A DNA stretch of 64,000 nucleotides from assembly GCA_947455145.1 (NCBI GenBank), contig CANGME010000012.1:1-64000 (forward strand), given 5' to 3'. The translations under genes were made by a program, and so were the position numbers. Below the pieces are notes generated by a model. That model was not told where the DNA came from, did not search any database, and saw only the letters and a program-made list of their open reading frames with translations. Source of the DNA: Comamonadaceae bacterium. Its GTDB lineage: Bacteria > Pseudomonadota > Gammaproteobacteria > Burkholderiales > Burkholderiaceae_C. This document shows positions 44,968 through 56,445 of this stretch, piece after piece. How positions within the stretch are numbered: position 1 is the stretch's first letter; each line of letters starts with the position of its first letter.

Positions 44968-45007
44968 GATGGGAGCTCCTAAAAATCAAACGTAGTTTCT
45001 GTGGAGA

Positions 45008-45027
45008 GTAACTTGCATTCAAGTTAC
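45008..45027. repeat. Inverted repeat upstream of sspA
   Basis: GTAACTTG and CAAGTTAC are perfect complements around CATT, in the sspA leader between the petC terminator and the sspA start. It could be a regulatory stem in the mRNA; no partner protein is evident. Confidence 0.4.
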
Positions 45028-45032
45028 CTCGA

Positions 45033-45069
45033 AACTAAAAAGAGTGGGCTGCGGTTAGCATCCCACTCC
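45033..45069 (-). terminator. Intrinsic terminator of the petABC operon
   Basis: On the minus strand GAGTGGG and CCCACTC form a stem around a 13-base loop and are followed by TTTTTAG. It lies 56-92 bases after the petC stop. A further perfect stem (CAAGCCTCAATG / CATTGAGGCTTG, near 45078-45104) sits between it and the gene. Confidence 0.75.
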
Positions 45070-45124
45070 GAACAGTTCAAGCCTCAATGTGTCATTGAGG
45101 CTTGGCATAGGGTACGCGTCAACT

Positions 45125-45889
45125 TTACTTGACGTCTTTCCAGTAGGATGCGTTGAGACGCCAAGCGAAGAAGGAGAACATGAGCAGGAAGATCAGCACC
45201 CAGACACCCACGCGCACGCGGGTGTTCTGAGCGGGCTCTCCCATCCACTGCAGGTAGTTCACGAGATCGCCGACGGCCTGATCATACTGGAGCGGACTCA
45301 AGGTGCCGGGTGTGAGCTGTTCCCAACCCGCAAAGGCTTGCGACTCGTGACCATGCTCACCAGCTACCGTTTTCATGATGGGTTTGCGATTCCCTTGCAA
45401 CTCCCACAAGGCGTGAGGCATGCCCACGCTTGGGAAAGCCAGGTTGTTCCAACCTGTAGCCTTGGTGGCATCAGGGTAGAAGGTGCGCAGGAATGTGTAA
45501 AGGTAGTCAGCACCAGAGCCTTGACCCGGTGCGGCGCGCGAACGTGCAATCACAGTCAGGTCGGGTGGGTTGGCACCAAACCAGGCTTTGGCCTGCTTAG
45601 GGTCAATGGCTGACTTCATTGTGTCGCCCACTTTGTCAGTAGTAAACAGCAGGTTTTCTTTGATTTGCTCGTTGGTGAAGCCGATGTCTTGCAGGCGGTT
45701 GTAGCGCATGTAGGCCGCCGAATGGCAGCTAAGACAGTAGTTCACAAACAGTTTTGCACCGTTTTGCAATGAGGCCATGTCAGAGGTGTTGATGGGGGCT
45801 TTATCCCAAGCGATGGCGCCTTCGCTGGAGGCTTGGGCGGCGGACGTGAAGCCGAACGCCGCAATCAGGGCAATAAGAATTTTTTTCAT
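45125..45889 (-). CDS. petC: Cytochrome c1 of the bc1 complex
   Basis: The haem-c subunit of ubiquinol:cytochrome c reductase. 254 residues: signal peptide ending AAQAS, haem motif CLSCH near residue 52, the axial Met in GMPHALWE region, and a C-terminal membrane anchor (VGVWVLIFLLMFSFFAWRL). ATG 45889 gives a proper signal peptide. Third gene of petABC. Confidence 0.97.
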   Translation of the reverse strand: MKKILIALIAAFGFTSAAQASSEGAIAWDKAPINTSDMASLQNGAKLFVNYCLSCHSAAYMRYNRLQDIGFTNEQIKENLLFTTDKVGDTMKSAIDPKQAKAWFGANPPDLTVIARSRAAPGQGSGADYLYTFLRTFYPDATKATGWNNLAFPSVGMPHALWELQGNRKPIMKTVAGEHGHESQAFAGWEQLTPGTLSPLQYDQAVGDLVNYLQWMGEPAQNTRVRVGVWVLIFLLMFSFFAWRLNASYWKDVK

Positions 45890-45905
45890 GTTGTTTTGCT
45901 CCGGA

Positions 45906-47315
45906 TCAATGTGCAGCAAAGGTGACGCGGGCGGGCACGGGTTTGGTCTGACCCAAACGGCTCCACCAAGGCATCAGCAGGAAGAAGCCGAAGTAGAAGA
46001 GTGTTCCGATCTGGGAGACGCGCTCACCAATCGCTGAGGGTGGCTGAACACCCAGATAGGCGAGCACAACAAAGTTGATGACAAAAATGCCGTACATGTA
46101 TTTGTGCCAGTCAGGACGGTAGCGAATTGACTTCACTTCACAGTTGTCCAGCCAAGGCAGGAAGAACAGAATGACGACTGCGCCACCCATGACCAGCACG
46201 CCCCAGAACTTGGCGTCAATGGCCAGCATCATGGCGGTAATCGCCACAGCAGCACCGAGGACGACAGCTTTGAGCACGGTTGGCATTTTTAGCTTGAGTG
46301 CGCTGAAAATGGCAGCACCCAGTACGCAGGCGATCAAGGCGTACATCATCTCGCTGGTGATGGCACGCAGCATGGAGTAGTAAGGCGTGAAGTACCAGAC
46401 TGGCGCGATGTGCGCAGGGGTCTTGAGCGGATCAGCCGGGATGAAGTTGTTGTACTCCAGGAAGTAGCCACCAAACTCGGGTGCAAAGAAGATGATGGCC
46501 GAAAACACCATCAAAAACAGGCTGACACCGTAGATGTCGTGCACGGAGTAGTAGGGGTGGAAAGGCACGCCATCCAGCGGATGACCTTGTGCATCCTTAG
46601 GCGCATTGGGGCCTTTGATCTCAACGCCATCCGGGTTGTTGGATCCAACTTCATGCAATGCAATAATGTGCGCTGCAACCAAGCCCAGCAGCACCAGTGG
46701 TACAGCGATGACGTGGAAGCTGAAGAAGCGGTTGAGAGTGGCATCACCCACCACATAGTCACCACGAATCAGCAGCGCCAGATCGGGGCCAACGAAAGGA
46801 ATGGCGGCAAACAGGTTCACGATCACCTGAGCACCCCAGTAGCTCATCTGACCCCAGGGCAACAGGTAACCCATGAAGGCTTCGGCCATCAGGCACAAGA
46901 ATATGGCGCAACCGAAGATCCAAACCAATTCACGTGGTTTGCGGTAGCTACCGTAGATCAAGCCACGGAACATGTGCAGATACACAACCACAAAGAAAGC
47001 CGATGCGCCGGTGGAGTGCATGTAGCGCACCAACCAGCCCCAAGGCACGTCGCGCATGATGTACTCGACTGAGCCAAACGCCAGCGCAGCGTCGGGTTTG
47101 TAGTGCATGACCAAGAAAATACCGGTGACGATTTGGATCACTAACACCAGCATGGCGAGCGAGCCAAAGATGTACCAGAAGTTGAAGTTCTTCGGTGCGT
47201 AGTACTCGCTCATGTGCTCTTTTACGAGCTTGCTTAGCGGGAAGCGGTTGTCCACCCAGTTCAGCAGCTTGTCAGCAACAGGGGCGTTGGGGGAGATTTC
47301 TTTCATTTCAGCCAT
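45906..47315 (-). CDS. petB: Cytochrome b of the bc1 complex
   Basis: The eight-helix quinol-oxidising core, 469 residues. Two haem-b His pairs are visible in the N-terminal half (RYMHSTGASAFF, YLHMFRGL, FHVIAVPLVL, VAAHIIALHEVG) and the Qo-site motif appears as PEFG in FAPEFGGYF. Between petA and petC with 16-19 bp gaps. Confidence 0.98.
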   Translation of the reverse strand: MAEMKEISPNAPVADKLLNWVDNRFPLSKLVKEHMSEYYAPKNFNFWYIFGSLAMLVLVIQIVTGIFLVMHYKPDAALAFGSVEYIMRDVPWGWLVRYMHSTGASAFFVVVYLHMFRGLIYGSYRKPRELVWIFGCAIFLCLMAEAFMGYLLPWGQMSYWGAQVIVNLFAAIPFVGPDLALLIRGDYVVGDATLNRFFSFHVIAVPLVLLGLVAAHIIALHEVGSNNPDGVEIKGPNAPKDAQGHPLDGVPFHPYYSVHDIYGVSLFLMVFSAIIFFAPEFGGYFLEYNNFIPADPLKTPAHIAPVWYFTPYYSMLRAITSEMMYALIACVLGAAIFSALKLKMPTVLKAVVLGAAVAITAMMLAIDAKFWGVLVMGGAVVILFFLPWLDNCEVKSIRYRPDWHKYMYGIFVINFVVLAYLGVQPPSAIGERVSQIGTLFYFGFFLLMPWWSRLGQTKPVPARVTFAAH

Positions 47316-47334
47316 TGTGTTCTCCGCTTTTTAA

Positions 47335-47949
47335 TCAGGCTTTTTTGTCTTCACCGATCAGCAGTTTGCTGTCGGAGAGATAGAAGTGCGGGGGCACTTC
47401 GAGGTTGTCTGGCGCAGGCTTGTTCTTGAACACGCGACCCGCCATGTCAAAGGTCGAGCCATGGCAGGGGCACAAGAAGCCACCTTGCCAGTCGTCCGGC
47501 AAAGAAGGTTGTGCGCCCGTTTGGAATTTATCTGAGGGCGAGCAGCCCAAGTGCGAGCAAATGCCCACGGCCACCATGATCTCGGGCTTGATGGAGCGGT
47601 GCTGGTTGCGGGCGTACTCGGGCGTGAGCTCTGAGGGCTTGCGCTCTGATTTAGGGTCTGCCAACTGGGTGTCGGTTTTGTTCAGGCTCGCCAGTTGCTC
47701 AGGCGTGCGTTTGATAATCCAAACCGGCTTGCCGCGCCACTCGACAGTGAGCTTCTCACCCGGCTTGAGGGCGGCGATGTCTACCTCAACAGCAGCGCCT
47801 GCAGCCTTGGCCCTTTCGGACGGCTGGAATGAACTGATGAAGGGAACGGCAACTGCGCCAGCACCTACGGCACCCGCGCAACTGGTGGCTATGAGCCATG
47901 TCCGTTTGCTAGGGTCAATTTGACTATTTTGTGTCAGCGTGTCACTCAT
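47335..47949 (-). CDS. petA: Rieske iron-sulfur protein of the bc1 complex
   Basis: Carries the [2Fe-2S] cluster that takes the first electron from quinol. 204 residues: an N-terminal Tat-type membrane anchor (KRTWLIATSCAGAVGAGAV), then the Rieske fold with cluster ligands CSHLGC and CPCHGSTFD and the C-terminal NLEVPPHFY. First gene of petABC. The ATG at 47949 is used; a longer frame to 48039 would extend into the divergent promoter region. A TATAAT on the minus strand at 48008-48013 may be its -10 box. Confidence 0.97.
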   Translation of the reverse strand: MSDTLTQNSQIDPSKRTWLIATSCAGAVGAGAVAVPFISSFQPSERAKAAGAAVEVDIAALKPGEKLTVEWRGKPVWIIKRTPEQLASLNKTDTQLADPKSERKPSELTPEYARNQHRSIKPEIMVAVGICSHLGCSPSDKFQTGAQPSLPDDWQGGFLCPCHGSTFDMAGRVFKNKPAPDNLEVPPHFYLSDSKLLIGEDKKA

Positions 47950-48131
47950 GGAAATCCTCAATGAAACATCACGGCGCGGCGCTTGGTGTTGCGCGCGATA
48001 ACCGAAAATTATAGCTGACGCGAAGTGCCCGTCCGCCAAGCGGCATCACTACGATGCTCAAAATTAGAAACCATGCTATACTTGCGGGCTCTGTGGAAAT
48101 CCGTCTGCGGAGCTAAATTGAAGAGGTCAAC

Positions 48132-48443
48132 ATGTACGCGGTCATAAAAACCGGTGGCAAACAATATCGTGTTGCTGCTGGAGAAAAAATTAAAGTAGAA
48201 CAGATTGCTGCGGACGTAGGCCAAGAGATTGTTATCGACCAGGTTCTGGCTGTCGGAAACGGCGCTGAATTGAAGGTGGGTACGCCCTTGGTGTCCGGCG
48301 CAACTGTCACAGTCACTGTGGTGACTCAGGGCAAGCACGACAAGGTTCGCATTTTTAAAATGCGTCGTCGCAAGCATTATCAAAAACGTCAAGGTCACCG
48401 TCAGCTGTTCACTGAACTGCTCATTGGTGCGATTGCAGGCTAA
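48132..48443 (+). CDS. rplU: 50S ribosomal protein L21
   Basis: 103 residues, normal length; [20 protein letters not shown] at the start and [16 protein letters not shown] near the end are characteristic. GAAGAGG precedes the ATG. First of rplU-rpmA-obgE; a TATACT at 48077-48082 is a plausible -10 box, although I see no clear -35. Confidence 0.98.
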   Translation: MYAVIKTGGKQYRVAAGEKIKVEQIAADVGQEIVIDQVLAVGNGAELKVGTPLVSGATVTVTVVTQGKHDKVRIFKMRRRKHYQKRQGHRQLFTELLIGAIAG

Positions 48444-48454
48444 GGACTTGAGTC

Positions 48455-49860
<1,406 letters not shown>

Positions 49861-49865
49861 AATTT

Positions 49866-49882
49866 GCTATTTAAATAATAGC
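49866..49882. repeat. AT-rich mini-palindrome between obgE and proB
   Basis: GCTATT and AATAGC pair around TAAAT. Similar GCTAT-centred sequences appear at 28134 (nif3), 28642 (pdxA) and, as GTGCTA/TAGCAC, at 36735-36762 (mutT); they look like one family of short dispersed repeats. Confidence 0.45.
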
Positions 49883-49917
49883 TAGATACGATCATTGTTC
49901 GGGTACTACAAGCCAAT

Positions 49918-51054
49918 ATGACATCAAAATCAGCGTCTGATGTATTGCGTGATGCCCGTCGCATCGTCGTCAAGGTGGGCTCCAGTCTGGTGACCAATGA
50001 AGGTCGCGGCCTGGATGAGGTGGCCATTGGCGAATGGTGCCGCCAAATGTCGGGGCTAGTGCGCGACGGGCGCGAAGTCATCATGGTCTCCAGCGGTGCG
50101 ATTGCAGAGGGCATGAAGCGACTGGGTTGGGCCAAGCGTCCACATGAAATTCATGAGTTGCAAGCCGCTGCGGCGGTAGGTCAGATGGGCTTGGCGCAGG
50201 TCTATGAAACCAAGCTGCGTGAAAACGGACTGGGCAGCGCTCAAGTGCTGCTGACCCATGCCGACCTGGCCGACCGTGAACGCTACCTCAATGCCCGTTC
50301 CACACTGCTCACGTTATTGAAATTAGGCGTGGTGCCGGTTATCAACGAGAACGACACCGTCGTCAACGATGAAATCAAATTTGGCGACAACGACACGCTG
50401 GGCGCGCTGGTGGCCAATCTGGTCGAGGCCGACGCGCTCGTCATCCTGACCGATCAAAAAGGCCTCTACACCGCCGACCCACGCAAAGACCCCGCCGCCC
50501 AGTTCGTCCATGAAGCACAGGCCGGTGACCAGGCGCTGGAAGCCATGGCGGGTGGCGCGGGCTCCAGTTTGGGCAAGGGCGGCATGATCACCAAAATCCT
50601 TGCGGCCAAACGTGCCGCTGGGTCGGGTGCGTCCACCGTGATTGCTTGGGGCCGCGAGCCCGATGCACTCTTGCGCTTGGCCCAAGGCGAGGCGATTGGC
50701 ACCTTGCTGGTGGCTCAAACCGCCAAAAACCAGGCACGCAAGCAGTGGATGGCCGATCATTTGCAGATGCGCGGCTCGGTCACCGTGGACGCTGGTGCGG
50801 CGCGTAAACTTATCGAAGAAGGCAAGAGCCTCTTGCCCATTGGCATGACGGCGGTTGAGGGTGAATTCTCACGCGGTGACGTCATCGCCGTTCGAGATGA
50901 GTACGGCACCGAGATTGCACGCGGTCTGGCCAATTACGCCAGCTCGGAAGCCCGTCTGTTATGCCGCAAGGCTTCCCATGAATTTGAAAAATGGTTGGGC
51001 TACGTCGCTGAACCCGAGATGGTGCACCGGGACAATCTGGTACTTAGTCGTTGA
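49918..51054 (+). CDS. proB: Glutamate 5-kinase ProB
   Basis: First step of proline synthesis. 378 residues: amino-acid kinase domain ([47 protein letters not shown]) and a C-terminal PUA domain (from about 280, [24 protein letters not shown]). Follows obgE by 57 bp. Confidence 0.98.
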   Translation: MTSKSASDVLRDARRIVVKVGSSLVTNEGRGLDEVAIGEWCRQMSGLVRDGREVIMVSSGAIAEGMKRLGWAKRPHEIHELQAAAAVGQMGLAQVYETKLRENGLGSAQVLLTHADLADRERYLNARSTLLTLLKLGVVPVINENDTVVNDEIKFGDNDTLGALVANLVEADALVILTDQKGLYTADPRKDPAAQFVHEAQAGDQALEAMAGGAGSSLGKGGMITKILAAKRAAGSGASTVIAWGREPDALLRLAQGEAIGTLLVAQTAKNQARKQWMADHLQMRGSVTVDAGAARKLIEEGKSLLPIGMTAVEGEFSRGDVIAVRDEYGTEIARGLANYASSEARLLCRKASHEFEKWLGYVAEPEMVHRDNLVLSR

Positions 51055-51075
51055 AGCTTTGCATTCGGCGTTGGC

Positions 51076-51684
51076 CTAAGCATTAGTTTGCGGATCGGGA
51101 TCAAAGCTCGCACCCGGCGGCAAAGCCATCGCGCTGCCCGTCATAGGCTGCATCGAAGTCTCCTCGTCATGCGAGCGGACCCCTTGGCGCAAATAGCGAT
51201 TTCGATGTTCCATGCGCGGCAGAAAGTGCGCCAACTCGGTCAGCGCCATTTCATAGACGCCACGCTTGAACTCCACCACCATCTCCAGCGGCACCCAGTA
51301 GTCGTGCCAACGCCAAGCGTCGAACTCCGGGTGGTCGGTAGCGCGCAGGTTCAAATCCCAGTCGTGGCCAACCAATTGCAACAGAAACCAGATCTGCTTC
51401 TGGCCCTTGTAATAGCCGCGCGATTCACGGCGGATGTATCTGTCCGGCACCTCGTAGCGCAACCAATCACGGGTTCGGGCCAGCACGCGCACGTGCTCCG
51501 ATCGGAGCCCCACTTCCTCGCCCAGTTCGCGAATCATGGCTTGCTCGGGGGTTTCTCCCCGGTCAATGCCACCCTGCGGAAACTGCCAAGAGTGGGTACG
51601 AATGCGTTTGCCCCAAAAAACCTGATTCTTCTGGTTGAGCAGAATGATGCCGACGTTTGGCCTAAAGCCATCCCGGTCAAGCAT
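51076..51684 (-). CDS. rppH: RNA pyrophosphohydrolase RppH
   Basis: Removes pyrophosphate from mRNA 5' ends to start decay. About 202 residues: [15 protein letters not shown], the substrate-binding [12 protein letters not shown] and the Nudix helix ending RELGEEVGL. The ATG at 51684 gives [10 protein letters not shown]; a TTG at 51690 is also possible. The C-terminal 40 residues (after [14 protein letters not shown]) are the variable beta-proteobacterial extension. Convergent with proB and divergent from proS. Confidence 0.96.
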   Translation of the reverse strand: MLDRDGFRPNVGIILLNQKNQVFWGKRIRTHSWQFPQGGIDRGETPEQAMIRELGEEVGLRSEHVRVLARTRDWLRYEVPDRYIRRESRGYYKGQKQIWFLLQLVGHDWDLNLRATDHPEFDAWRWHDYWVPLEMVVEFKRGVYEMALTELAHFLPRMEHRNRYLRQGVRSHDEETSMQPMTGSAMALPPGASFDPDPQTNA

Positions 51685-51777
51685 AATCAAACCCCAAATT
51701 TTGTATTGAGTCCATTATGCACGGCACGCGCCGTTCATCAAGCGGCAAACCCCTCCCTTGTTAGTGAAAAGTAGCCC

Positions 51778-53523
51778 ATGAAAGCCTCCCGATTTCTCAT
51801 TTCCACCCTCAAAGAAGCGCCCGCTGATGCTGAAGTGGCTAGCCATCAACTTATGACGCGCGCCGGCATGATCAAAAAGCTTGGCGCCGGCATCTACAGC
51901 TACATGCCCATGGGCTTGCGCGTCATCCGCAAGGTGGAGGCCATCGTGCGCGAAGAGATGGACCGCGCCGGTGCAGTCGAGCTGACCATGCCCGTGGTGC
52001 AACCGGCTGAGCTCTGGCAAGAGACCGGGCGCTTTGACAAGATGGGCCCTGAATTGCTGCGTATCAAAGACCGGCACGGGCGCGACTACGTGGTGCAGCC
52101 CACCAGCGAAGAAGTGGTGACTGACATCGCGCGCCAGGAAATCCGCAGCTACAAGCAAATGCCGAAGAATTTCTACCAGATTCAGACGAAATTCCGGGAC
52201 GAGCGCCGCCCCCGTTTTGGCCTGATGCGTGGGCGCGAATTCACCATGAAAGACGCCTACAGCTTTGACCGCGACCCCGCTTCGGCCAAGCTCAGTTACC
52301 AGGCCATGACGCAGGCCTATCGCCAAATTTTTGACCGCTTCGGCCTGCGCTACCGTGCGGTTGCAGCGGACAGCGGCGCCATTGGCGGCGACCTGAGCGA
52401 AGAGTTCCAAGTGATCGCCGCTACGGGTGAAGACGCCATCGTCTATTGCCCGAGCAGCGACTACGCCGCCAACATGGAAAAGGCCGAGGCCTTGCCACCG
52501 CAGAACCCACGCCCGTCGGCCAACCAAGCGATGACCCAAGTGCCCACGCCGAGCAAGACCACATGTGAAGACGTGGCCGTGCTGCTGAAAGTGCCGCTGA
52601 GTACGACCGTTAAATCACTGGTGCTGGCGACCGACCAACTCAACGATGCCGGTGCGATTGTCAAAACTCAAGTCTGGCTGCTGCTGCTGCGTGGCGACCA
52701 TGAGATGAACGAAGTCAAGGTCAACAAGGTGCCGGGGTTGGATAACGGCTTCCGCTTTGCCACGCTGCCTGAAATTGACGCCCATTTCGGTTGCCAGCCC
52801 GGTTACCTCGGTCCACTGAATTTGAAGCAACCCGTGAAGTTGGTGGCCGACCGTGAAGTCGCCGTCATGGCTGACTGGATATGCGGCGCCAACGAAGCGC
52901 ACGCTCACATCACAGGCGTCAACTGGGGCCGAGACCTACCCGAACCCGATCTGATTGCCGACCTGCGCAACGTCGTCGCAGGCGACGCCTCGCCGGACGG
53001 CCAAGGCACGCTCGCCATCGAGCGTGGCATCGAGGTCGGCCACGTGTTCTACCTGGGCACCAAGTACAGCAAGGCCATGAACGCCACTTTCCTGGATGTC
53101 AACGGCAAGCCGCAGTTCATGGAAATGGGCTGCTACGGCATCGGCATCACGCGCCTGCCCGCCGCCGCCATTGAGCAAAACCATGACGACAAAGGCATCA
53201 TCTGGCCCGACGCCATTGCCCCCTTCACCGTGGTGCTGTGCCCCATCAGCCCAGACCGCTTTGCCGACGTAAAAACCGCCGCCGACCAGCTCTACGCCGA
53301 CCTGTTGGTCGCAGGTGTGGACGTGATCTTGGACGACCGCAACGAGCGCCCCGGCATCATGTTTGCCGAGTGGGAACTCATCGGCGTACCCCACCGCATC
53401 ACCATCGGCGACCGCGCCTTGAAAGAAGGCCAGTTGGAGTACCAGCACCGCCGTGATGCCGCCGCCACTAAAGTGCCCGTCACAGAAGCGCTGGCCTTCC
53501 TAAAGACCAAGCTAGGTATCTGA
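51778..53523 (+). CDS. proS: Prolyl-tRNA synthetase
   Basis: A 581-residue class II synthetase of the bacterial type. Motif 2 is [17 protein letters not shown], motif 3 lies in [11 protein letters not shown], and the inserted YbaK-like editing domain sits between about residues 225 and 380. The anticodon-binding domain occupies the end. Confidence 0.98.
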   Translation: MKASRFLISTLKEAPADAEVASHQLMTRAGMIKKLGAGIYSYMPMGLRVIRKVEAIVREEMDRAGAVELTMPVVQPAELWQETGRFDKMGPELLRIKDRHGRDYVVQPTSEEVVTDIARQEIRSYKQMPKNFYQIQTKFRDERRPRFGLMRGREFTMKDAYSFDRDPASAKLSYQAMTQAYRQIFDRFGLRYRAVAADSGAIGGDLSEEFQVIAATGEDAIVYCPSSDYAANMEKAEALPPQNPRPSANQAMTQVPTPSKTTCEDVAVLLKVPLSTTVKSLVLATDQLNDAGAIVKTQVWLLLLRGDHEMNEVKVNKVPGLDNGFRFATLPEIDAHFGCQPGYLGPLNLKQPVKLVADREVAVMADWICGANEAHAHITGVNWGRDLPEPDLIADLRNVVAGDASPDGQGTLAIERGIEVGHVFYLGTKYSKAMNATFLDVNGKPQFMEMGCYGIGITRLPAAAIEQNHDDKGIIWPDAIAPFTVVLCPISPDRFADVKTAADQLYADLLVAGVDVILDDRNERPGIMFAEWELIGVPHRITIGDRALKEGQLEYQHRRDAAATKVPVTEALAFLKTKLGI

Positions 53524-53525
53524 CA

Positions 53526-54302
53526 ATGGAAGTGCCGGAGCGCGAAAGAAATAGGCAGCAGCGAGAAAGAAATGGGGGTCAGATCCCAATTCAGGACAGC
53601 CTTGTTTCCGGCACGCGCAGTCTCGAACGAAATGGGGCTCTGACCCCCATTTCGTTGTCGGCAATTGAGATCAACATCTCCAAAAGAAACAGCCTACTTC
53701 AAGCAGTCAGCGCACTAGCCCTCATCTCCCTCCACAAACCCTCCCAAGCCGGCGCGCAAATCGAAGAACCCCTGATCGACTCCGTCCGTAGCGCCCTGAG
53801 CGCCGCCATCGCCAACCACGCCCCCCCCGTGCCCGAGTTCAATGACACCGAATCCCGACTGCGCTACCTGCGCTGGCTCGGGGCCATGAGCGAGCGCCTG
53901 AAGAAGAAAAAACCGGAGTGGCAGGTGCGCAAAGAATTTTTGCAAACCGTCTGGTACGAAAGCAAACGCGCCGGGCTAGAGACCTCACTGGTGTTGGGTC
54001 TGGTGCAGGTGGAAAGCAACTTCCGCAAATTTGCCGTCTCCAGCGTAGGCGCACGCGGCTACATGCAGGTCATGCCTTTTTGGACGCGGGTGTTGGGCGA
54101 TGGCGATGCAGGCAAGCTCTTCCACATGCAAACCAATTTGCGCTTTGGCTGCGTCATCTTGCGCCACTACCTGGACCGTGAAAAGGGCGACCTCTTTCTG
54201 GCCCTGGGCCGCTATAACGGCTCGCGTGGCAAGGCCCCTTACCCGAACGCGGTGATGGCAGCGCAAAAAATCTGGATGCCAGACAAAGACGCCGTCGGTT
54301 GA
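53526..54302 (+). CDS. Lytic transglycosylase (SLT domain), N-terminus altered by a repeat
   Basis: Cleaves peptidoglycan to 1,6-anhydro-muropeptides. The SLT domain is complete: catalytic Glu in LGLVQVESNFR, then SSVGARGYMQVMP and FLALGRYNGSRG. A signal-like stretch (KRNSLLQAVSALALISL) begins only about residue 53; the first 40 or so residues are translated from a palindromic repeat (53569-53656). The native start was probably near the TTG at 53655, or has been lost; translation from ATG 53526, three bases after proS, remains possible. Export may therefore be impaired. Confidence 0.8.
   Translation: MEVPERERNRQQRERNGGQIPIQDSLVSGTRSLERNGALTPISLSAIEINISKRNSLLQAVSALALISLHKPSQAGAQIEEPLIDSVRSALSAAIANHAPPVPEFNDTESRLRYLRWLGAMSERLKKKKPEWQVRKEFLQTVWYESKRAGLETSLVLGLVQVESNFRKFAVSSVGARGYMQVMPFWTRVLGDGDAGKLFHMQTNLRFGCVILRHYLDREKGDLFLALGRYNGSRGKAPYPNAVMAAQKIWMPDKDAVG
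53569..53656. repeat. REP-like palindromic element at the lytic transglycosylase 5' end
   Basis: GAAATGGGGGTCAGA (53569-53583) is a perfect inverted match of TCTGACCCCCATTTC (53639-53653). Inside the right end, AACGAAATGGGG and CCCCATTTCGTT (53626-53656) form a second, 12-bp hairpin. Elements of this GGGGTCTGACCCC type are frequent in beta-proteobacteria and often linked to RAYT transposases, none of which is seen here. Confidence 0.8.
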
Positions 54303-54326
54303 ATCCGAACCAGCATTGCGCAGGGC

Positions 54327-55334
54327 CTACTGCACAAATCCCATACGGGATTTGCCAGCATCCCCCTTGGGCAAGTCCGCCACCTGCACCTCGTCCCGCC
54401 CCGCCAGCCGTGCATTCCCAAAACCCGTCATCAGCGCACGCCGCATCTCGCGCGGCGCTGTGGTGGCCAACTGGTCCAGCACGTCGGGCAAGGGCTCCTC
54501 GGCCAAGAGACGTCCCCAATCATGGTCAGCGCGGATCGAGTGGTAGAGCAAATCCGCTATGTGGCGCGCTTGCGCGGGCGTGGGGGCAGCAATTTCAAAC
54601 ACATTCATGCGGTTCAGAATCGGCTCGGGGATGGCGCGCTCGTCATTGGCGGTGGTGACCCAAATCACCTGGCTGGCGTCAATCGCCACCTCGGCAAACT
54701 CGTCGGTAAAGCACTGCGCCGTGTCGTGCTCCAGCAGGCTGTAGAGCGCGCCCAATGGGTCGTACTGCGCATCGCCGCTGGCCTTGTCGATCTCGTCCAC
54801 CACAATCACCGGATTGGCGTACTCGCCGTCCACCAGCGCCTCAAACACCTTGCCGGGCCGGGCACCTTTCCACTGCGACGACGAGCCCGACAACAGCCAA
54901 CCCGCCGTCATCGAACTCATGGGCACCAGATTCATGCCCGTGCCCAGCAAGTCCGCCAGCTTCTTGGCGAAATGCGTTTTGCCAATGCCGGGCGGCCCCA
55001 GCAGCAGCAGCGGGGTGACCTCCATGCCGTCACGACTGTCTTGTGCCAGCGCCACGTGGCGACGCACATCGTCCAGGACCTCATGAAAATTAGGCAACAA
55101 GTCGTACAGATCGGCCATGTCGGGCACACCGCCGGGCTTGACTTGAAAACGCTGGGGCCCCCGCTCCAGCATGCGCTGGTAAGTGGCGCGCAGATTGTCG
55201 TGTTCACGCGCGCTGTCGCCGCTTTGCAGCTTGGCAAGTTTGCGTTCCACCTCGTCGGTGTGAAACACGCTGCGCATCTGGGCCACCGGCAGGTGAAAGT
55301 GATGAGACGGGGCAACAAGAGCTTGGCTTGGCAT
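54327..55334 (-). CDS. AAA+ ATPase, Lon-like ATPase domain
   Basis: A 335-residue cytoplasmic ATPase: Walker A LLLGPPGIGKTHFAKKLA near 110, Walker B VIVVDEIDKA, sensor TTANDERAIPEPILNRMNVFEI with an arginine finger candidate, and a small helical lid. No protease domain follows, so it may remodel proteins with an unknown partner. The ATG at 55334 has AAAGGAG upstream. Its C-terminus converges with the lytic transglycosylase gene, 24 bp apart. Confidence 0.85.
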   Translation of the reverse strand: MPSQALVAPSHHFHLPVAQMRSVFHTDEVERKLAKLQSGDSAREHDNLRATYQRMLERGPQRFQVKPGGVPDMADLYDLLPNFHEVLDDVRRHVALAQDSRDGMEVTPLLLLGPPGIGKTHFAKKLADLLGTGMNLVPMSSMTAGWLLSGSSSQWKGARPGKVFEALVDGEYANPVIVVDEIDKASGDAQYDPLGALYSLLEHDTAQCFTDEFAEVAIDASQVIWVTTANDERAIPEPILNRMNVFEIAAPTPAQARHIADLLYHSIRADHDWGRLLAEEPLPDVLDQLATTAPREMRRALMTGFGNARLAGRDEVQVADLPKGDAGKSRMGFVQ

Positions 55335-55451
55335 AAATCTCTCCTTTCAACACACAACGCTTTCATTGAAGCACAAAGCGCCGCAAAGGAATAGCGGAAA
55401 AGCCGGGGAAAGCCGCTTTTGTTGGGGGGATGGGGGCACCCGTAACGCAGA

Positions 55452-55476
55452 TAAAAAAGCCACCCGAAGGTGGCTT
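55452..55476 (-). terminator. Intrinsic terminator after grxD
   Basis: On the minus strand AAGCCACC, a TTCG tetraloop and GGTGGCTT are followed by TTTTAT. Located 34 bases after the grxD stop codon. Confidence 0.88.
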
Positions 55477-55509
55477 GGTGAAGGGGCTATAGCTTGGTGC
55501 GATCCTAGC

Positions 55510-55833
55510 TCAGCCCTGGGCTTCCAGAACCTGCTTCAATTCACCTGACTCGTACATCTCCATCATGATGTCGGAGCCGCCGATGAACTCACCCTTGACG
55601 TAGAGCTGGGGGATGGTGGGCCAGTTGCTGTAGTCCTTGATGCCCGCACGGATTTCGGCGTCTTCCAGCACGTTCACGGTTTTGACGGTCTTTGGATCCA
55701 CGCCGCTAGCCTTGAGGATTTGGATCGCCCGGCCAGAAAACCCGCATTGGGGAAAGCTGGCGTTGCCCTTCATAAAAAGCACGATTTCATTGGATTTGAC
55801 GAGTTCGTCAATGCGTTGCTGGGTGTCGCTCAT
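55510..55833 (-). CDS. grxD: Monothiol glutaredoxin GrxD
   Basis: A 107-residue [2Fe-2S]-cluster carrier. The active motif is QCGFS with Cys30, preceded by FMKGNASFP and followed by the glutathione-binding WPTIPQLYVKGEFIGGSDI. In many Burkholderiales grxD follows prmC directly; here about 5.4 kb lies between them. Confidence 0.97.
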   Translation of the reverse strand: MSDTQQRIDELVKSNEIVLFMKGNASFPQCGFSGRAIQILKASGVDPKTVKTVNVLEDAEIRAGIKDYSNWPTIPQLYVKGEFIGGSDIMMEMYESGELKQVLEAQG

Positions 55834-55933
55834 GTCGTGTGTCCTTGCAAAATAGATGGCCCGATTATTTCACCTTCTGCCAAGGCCCGCCGCGTGGGTG
55901 AAGCAAGCCCCTGATAATCGAGTCTTTACAACG

Positions 55934-56440
55934 ATGAATTCCGCCACTGTTGGACACACGCAAATGAAAATCGACAAAGACACCGCCGTCACCCTGCGCT
56001 ACAAAATCTCTGAAGTCAGCGGCAAGCTGCTGGAGGAAAGCAAAGACCCCATGGTTTACCTGCATGGTGGCTACGGCAATACCTTTGCCAAGATTGAAGA
56101 GGCCCTGCAAGGCCAGGAAACGGGCTTCCAGACCACGCTGACGCTGGAGCCGCTAGACGCCTTTGGCCTGCGCGACGAGAGCTTGGTGCAGACCATCCCC
56201 AAGACCCAGTTCCCCCCCGGCGTGAAGGTCGGCGGGCAGCTAGAGGGCCGGGGCGAAGACGGGCAGACTCAAGTGTTCACCGTGACCAAAATCAAAGGCC
56301 CCGTGGTCTTGCTGGACGGCAACCACCCCATGGCTGGCAAGGCCTTGCGTTTCGCTGTCACGGTGATGGATGTGCGCGCCGCCAGCGAAGAAGAAATTGC
56401 CCACAAGCATGTGCATGGGGAGCATGGGCACCACCACTGA
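55934..56440 (+). CDS. FKBP-type peptidyl-prolyl isomerase, SlyD-like
   Basis: About 168 residues: FKBP domain split by an insert-in-flap (VTLRYKISEVSGKLLEES, DAFGLRDESLVQTIP, HPMAGKALRFAVTV), and a His-rich tail HKHVHGEHGHHH that should bind nickel, as in SlyD. Start at ATG 55934; ATG 55964 (MKIDKDT) is a good alternative and closer to the family norm. Confidence 0.9.
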   Translation: MNSATVGHTQMKIDKDTAVTLRYKISEVSGKLLEESKDPMVYLHGGYGNTFAKIEEALQGQETGFQTTLTLEPLDAFGLRDESLVQTIPKTQFPPGVKVGGQLEGRGEDGQTQVFTVTKIKGPVVLLDGNHPMAGKALRFAVTVMDVRAASEEEIAHKHVHGEHGHHH

Positions 56441-56445
56441 GCGCG

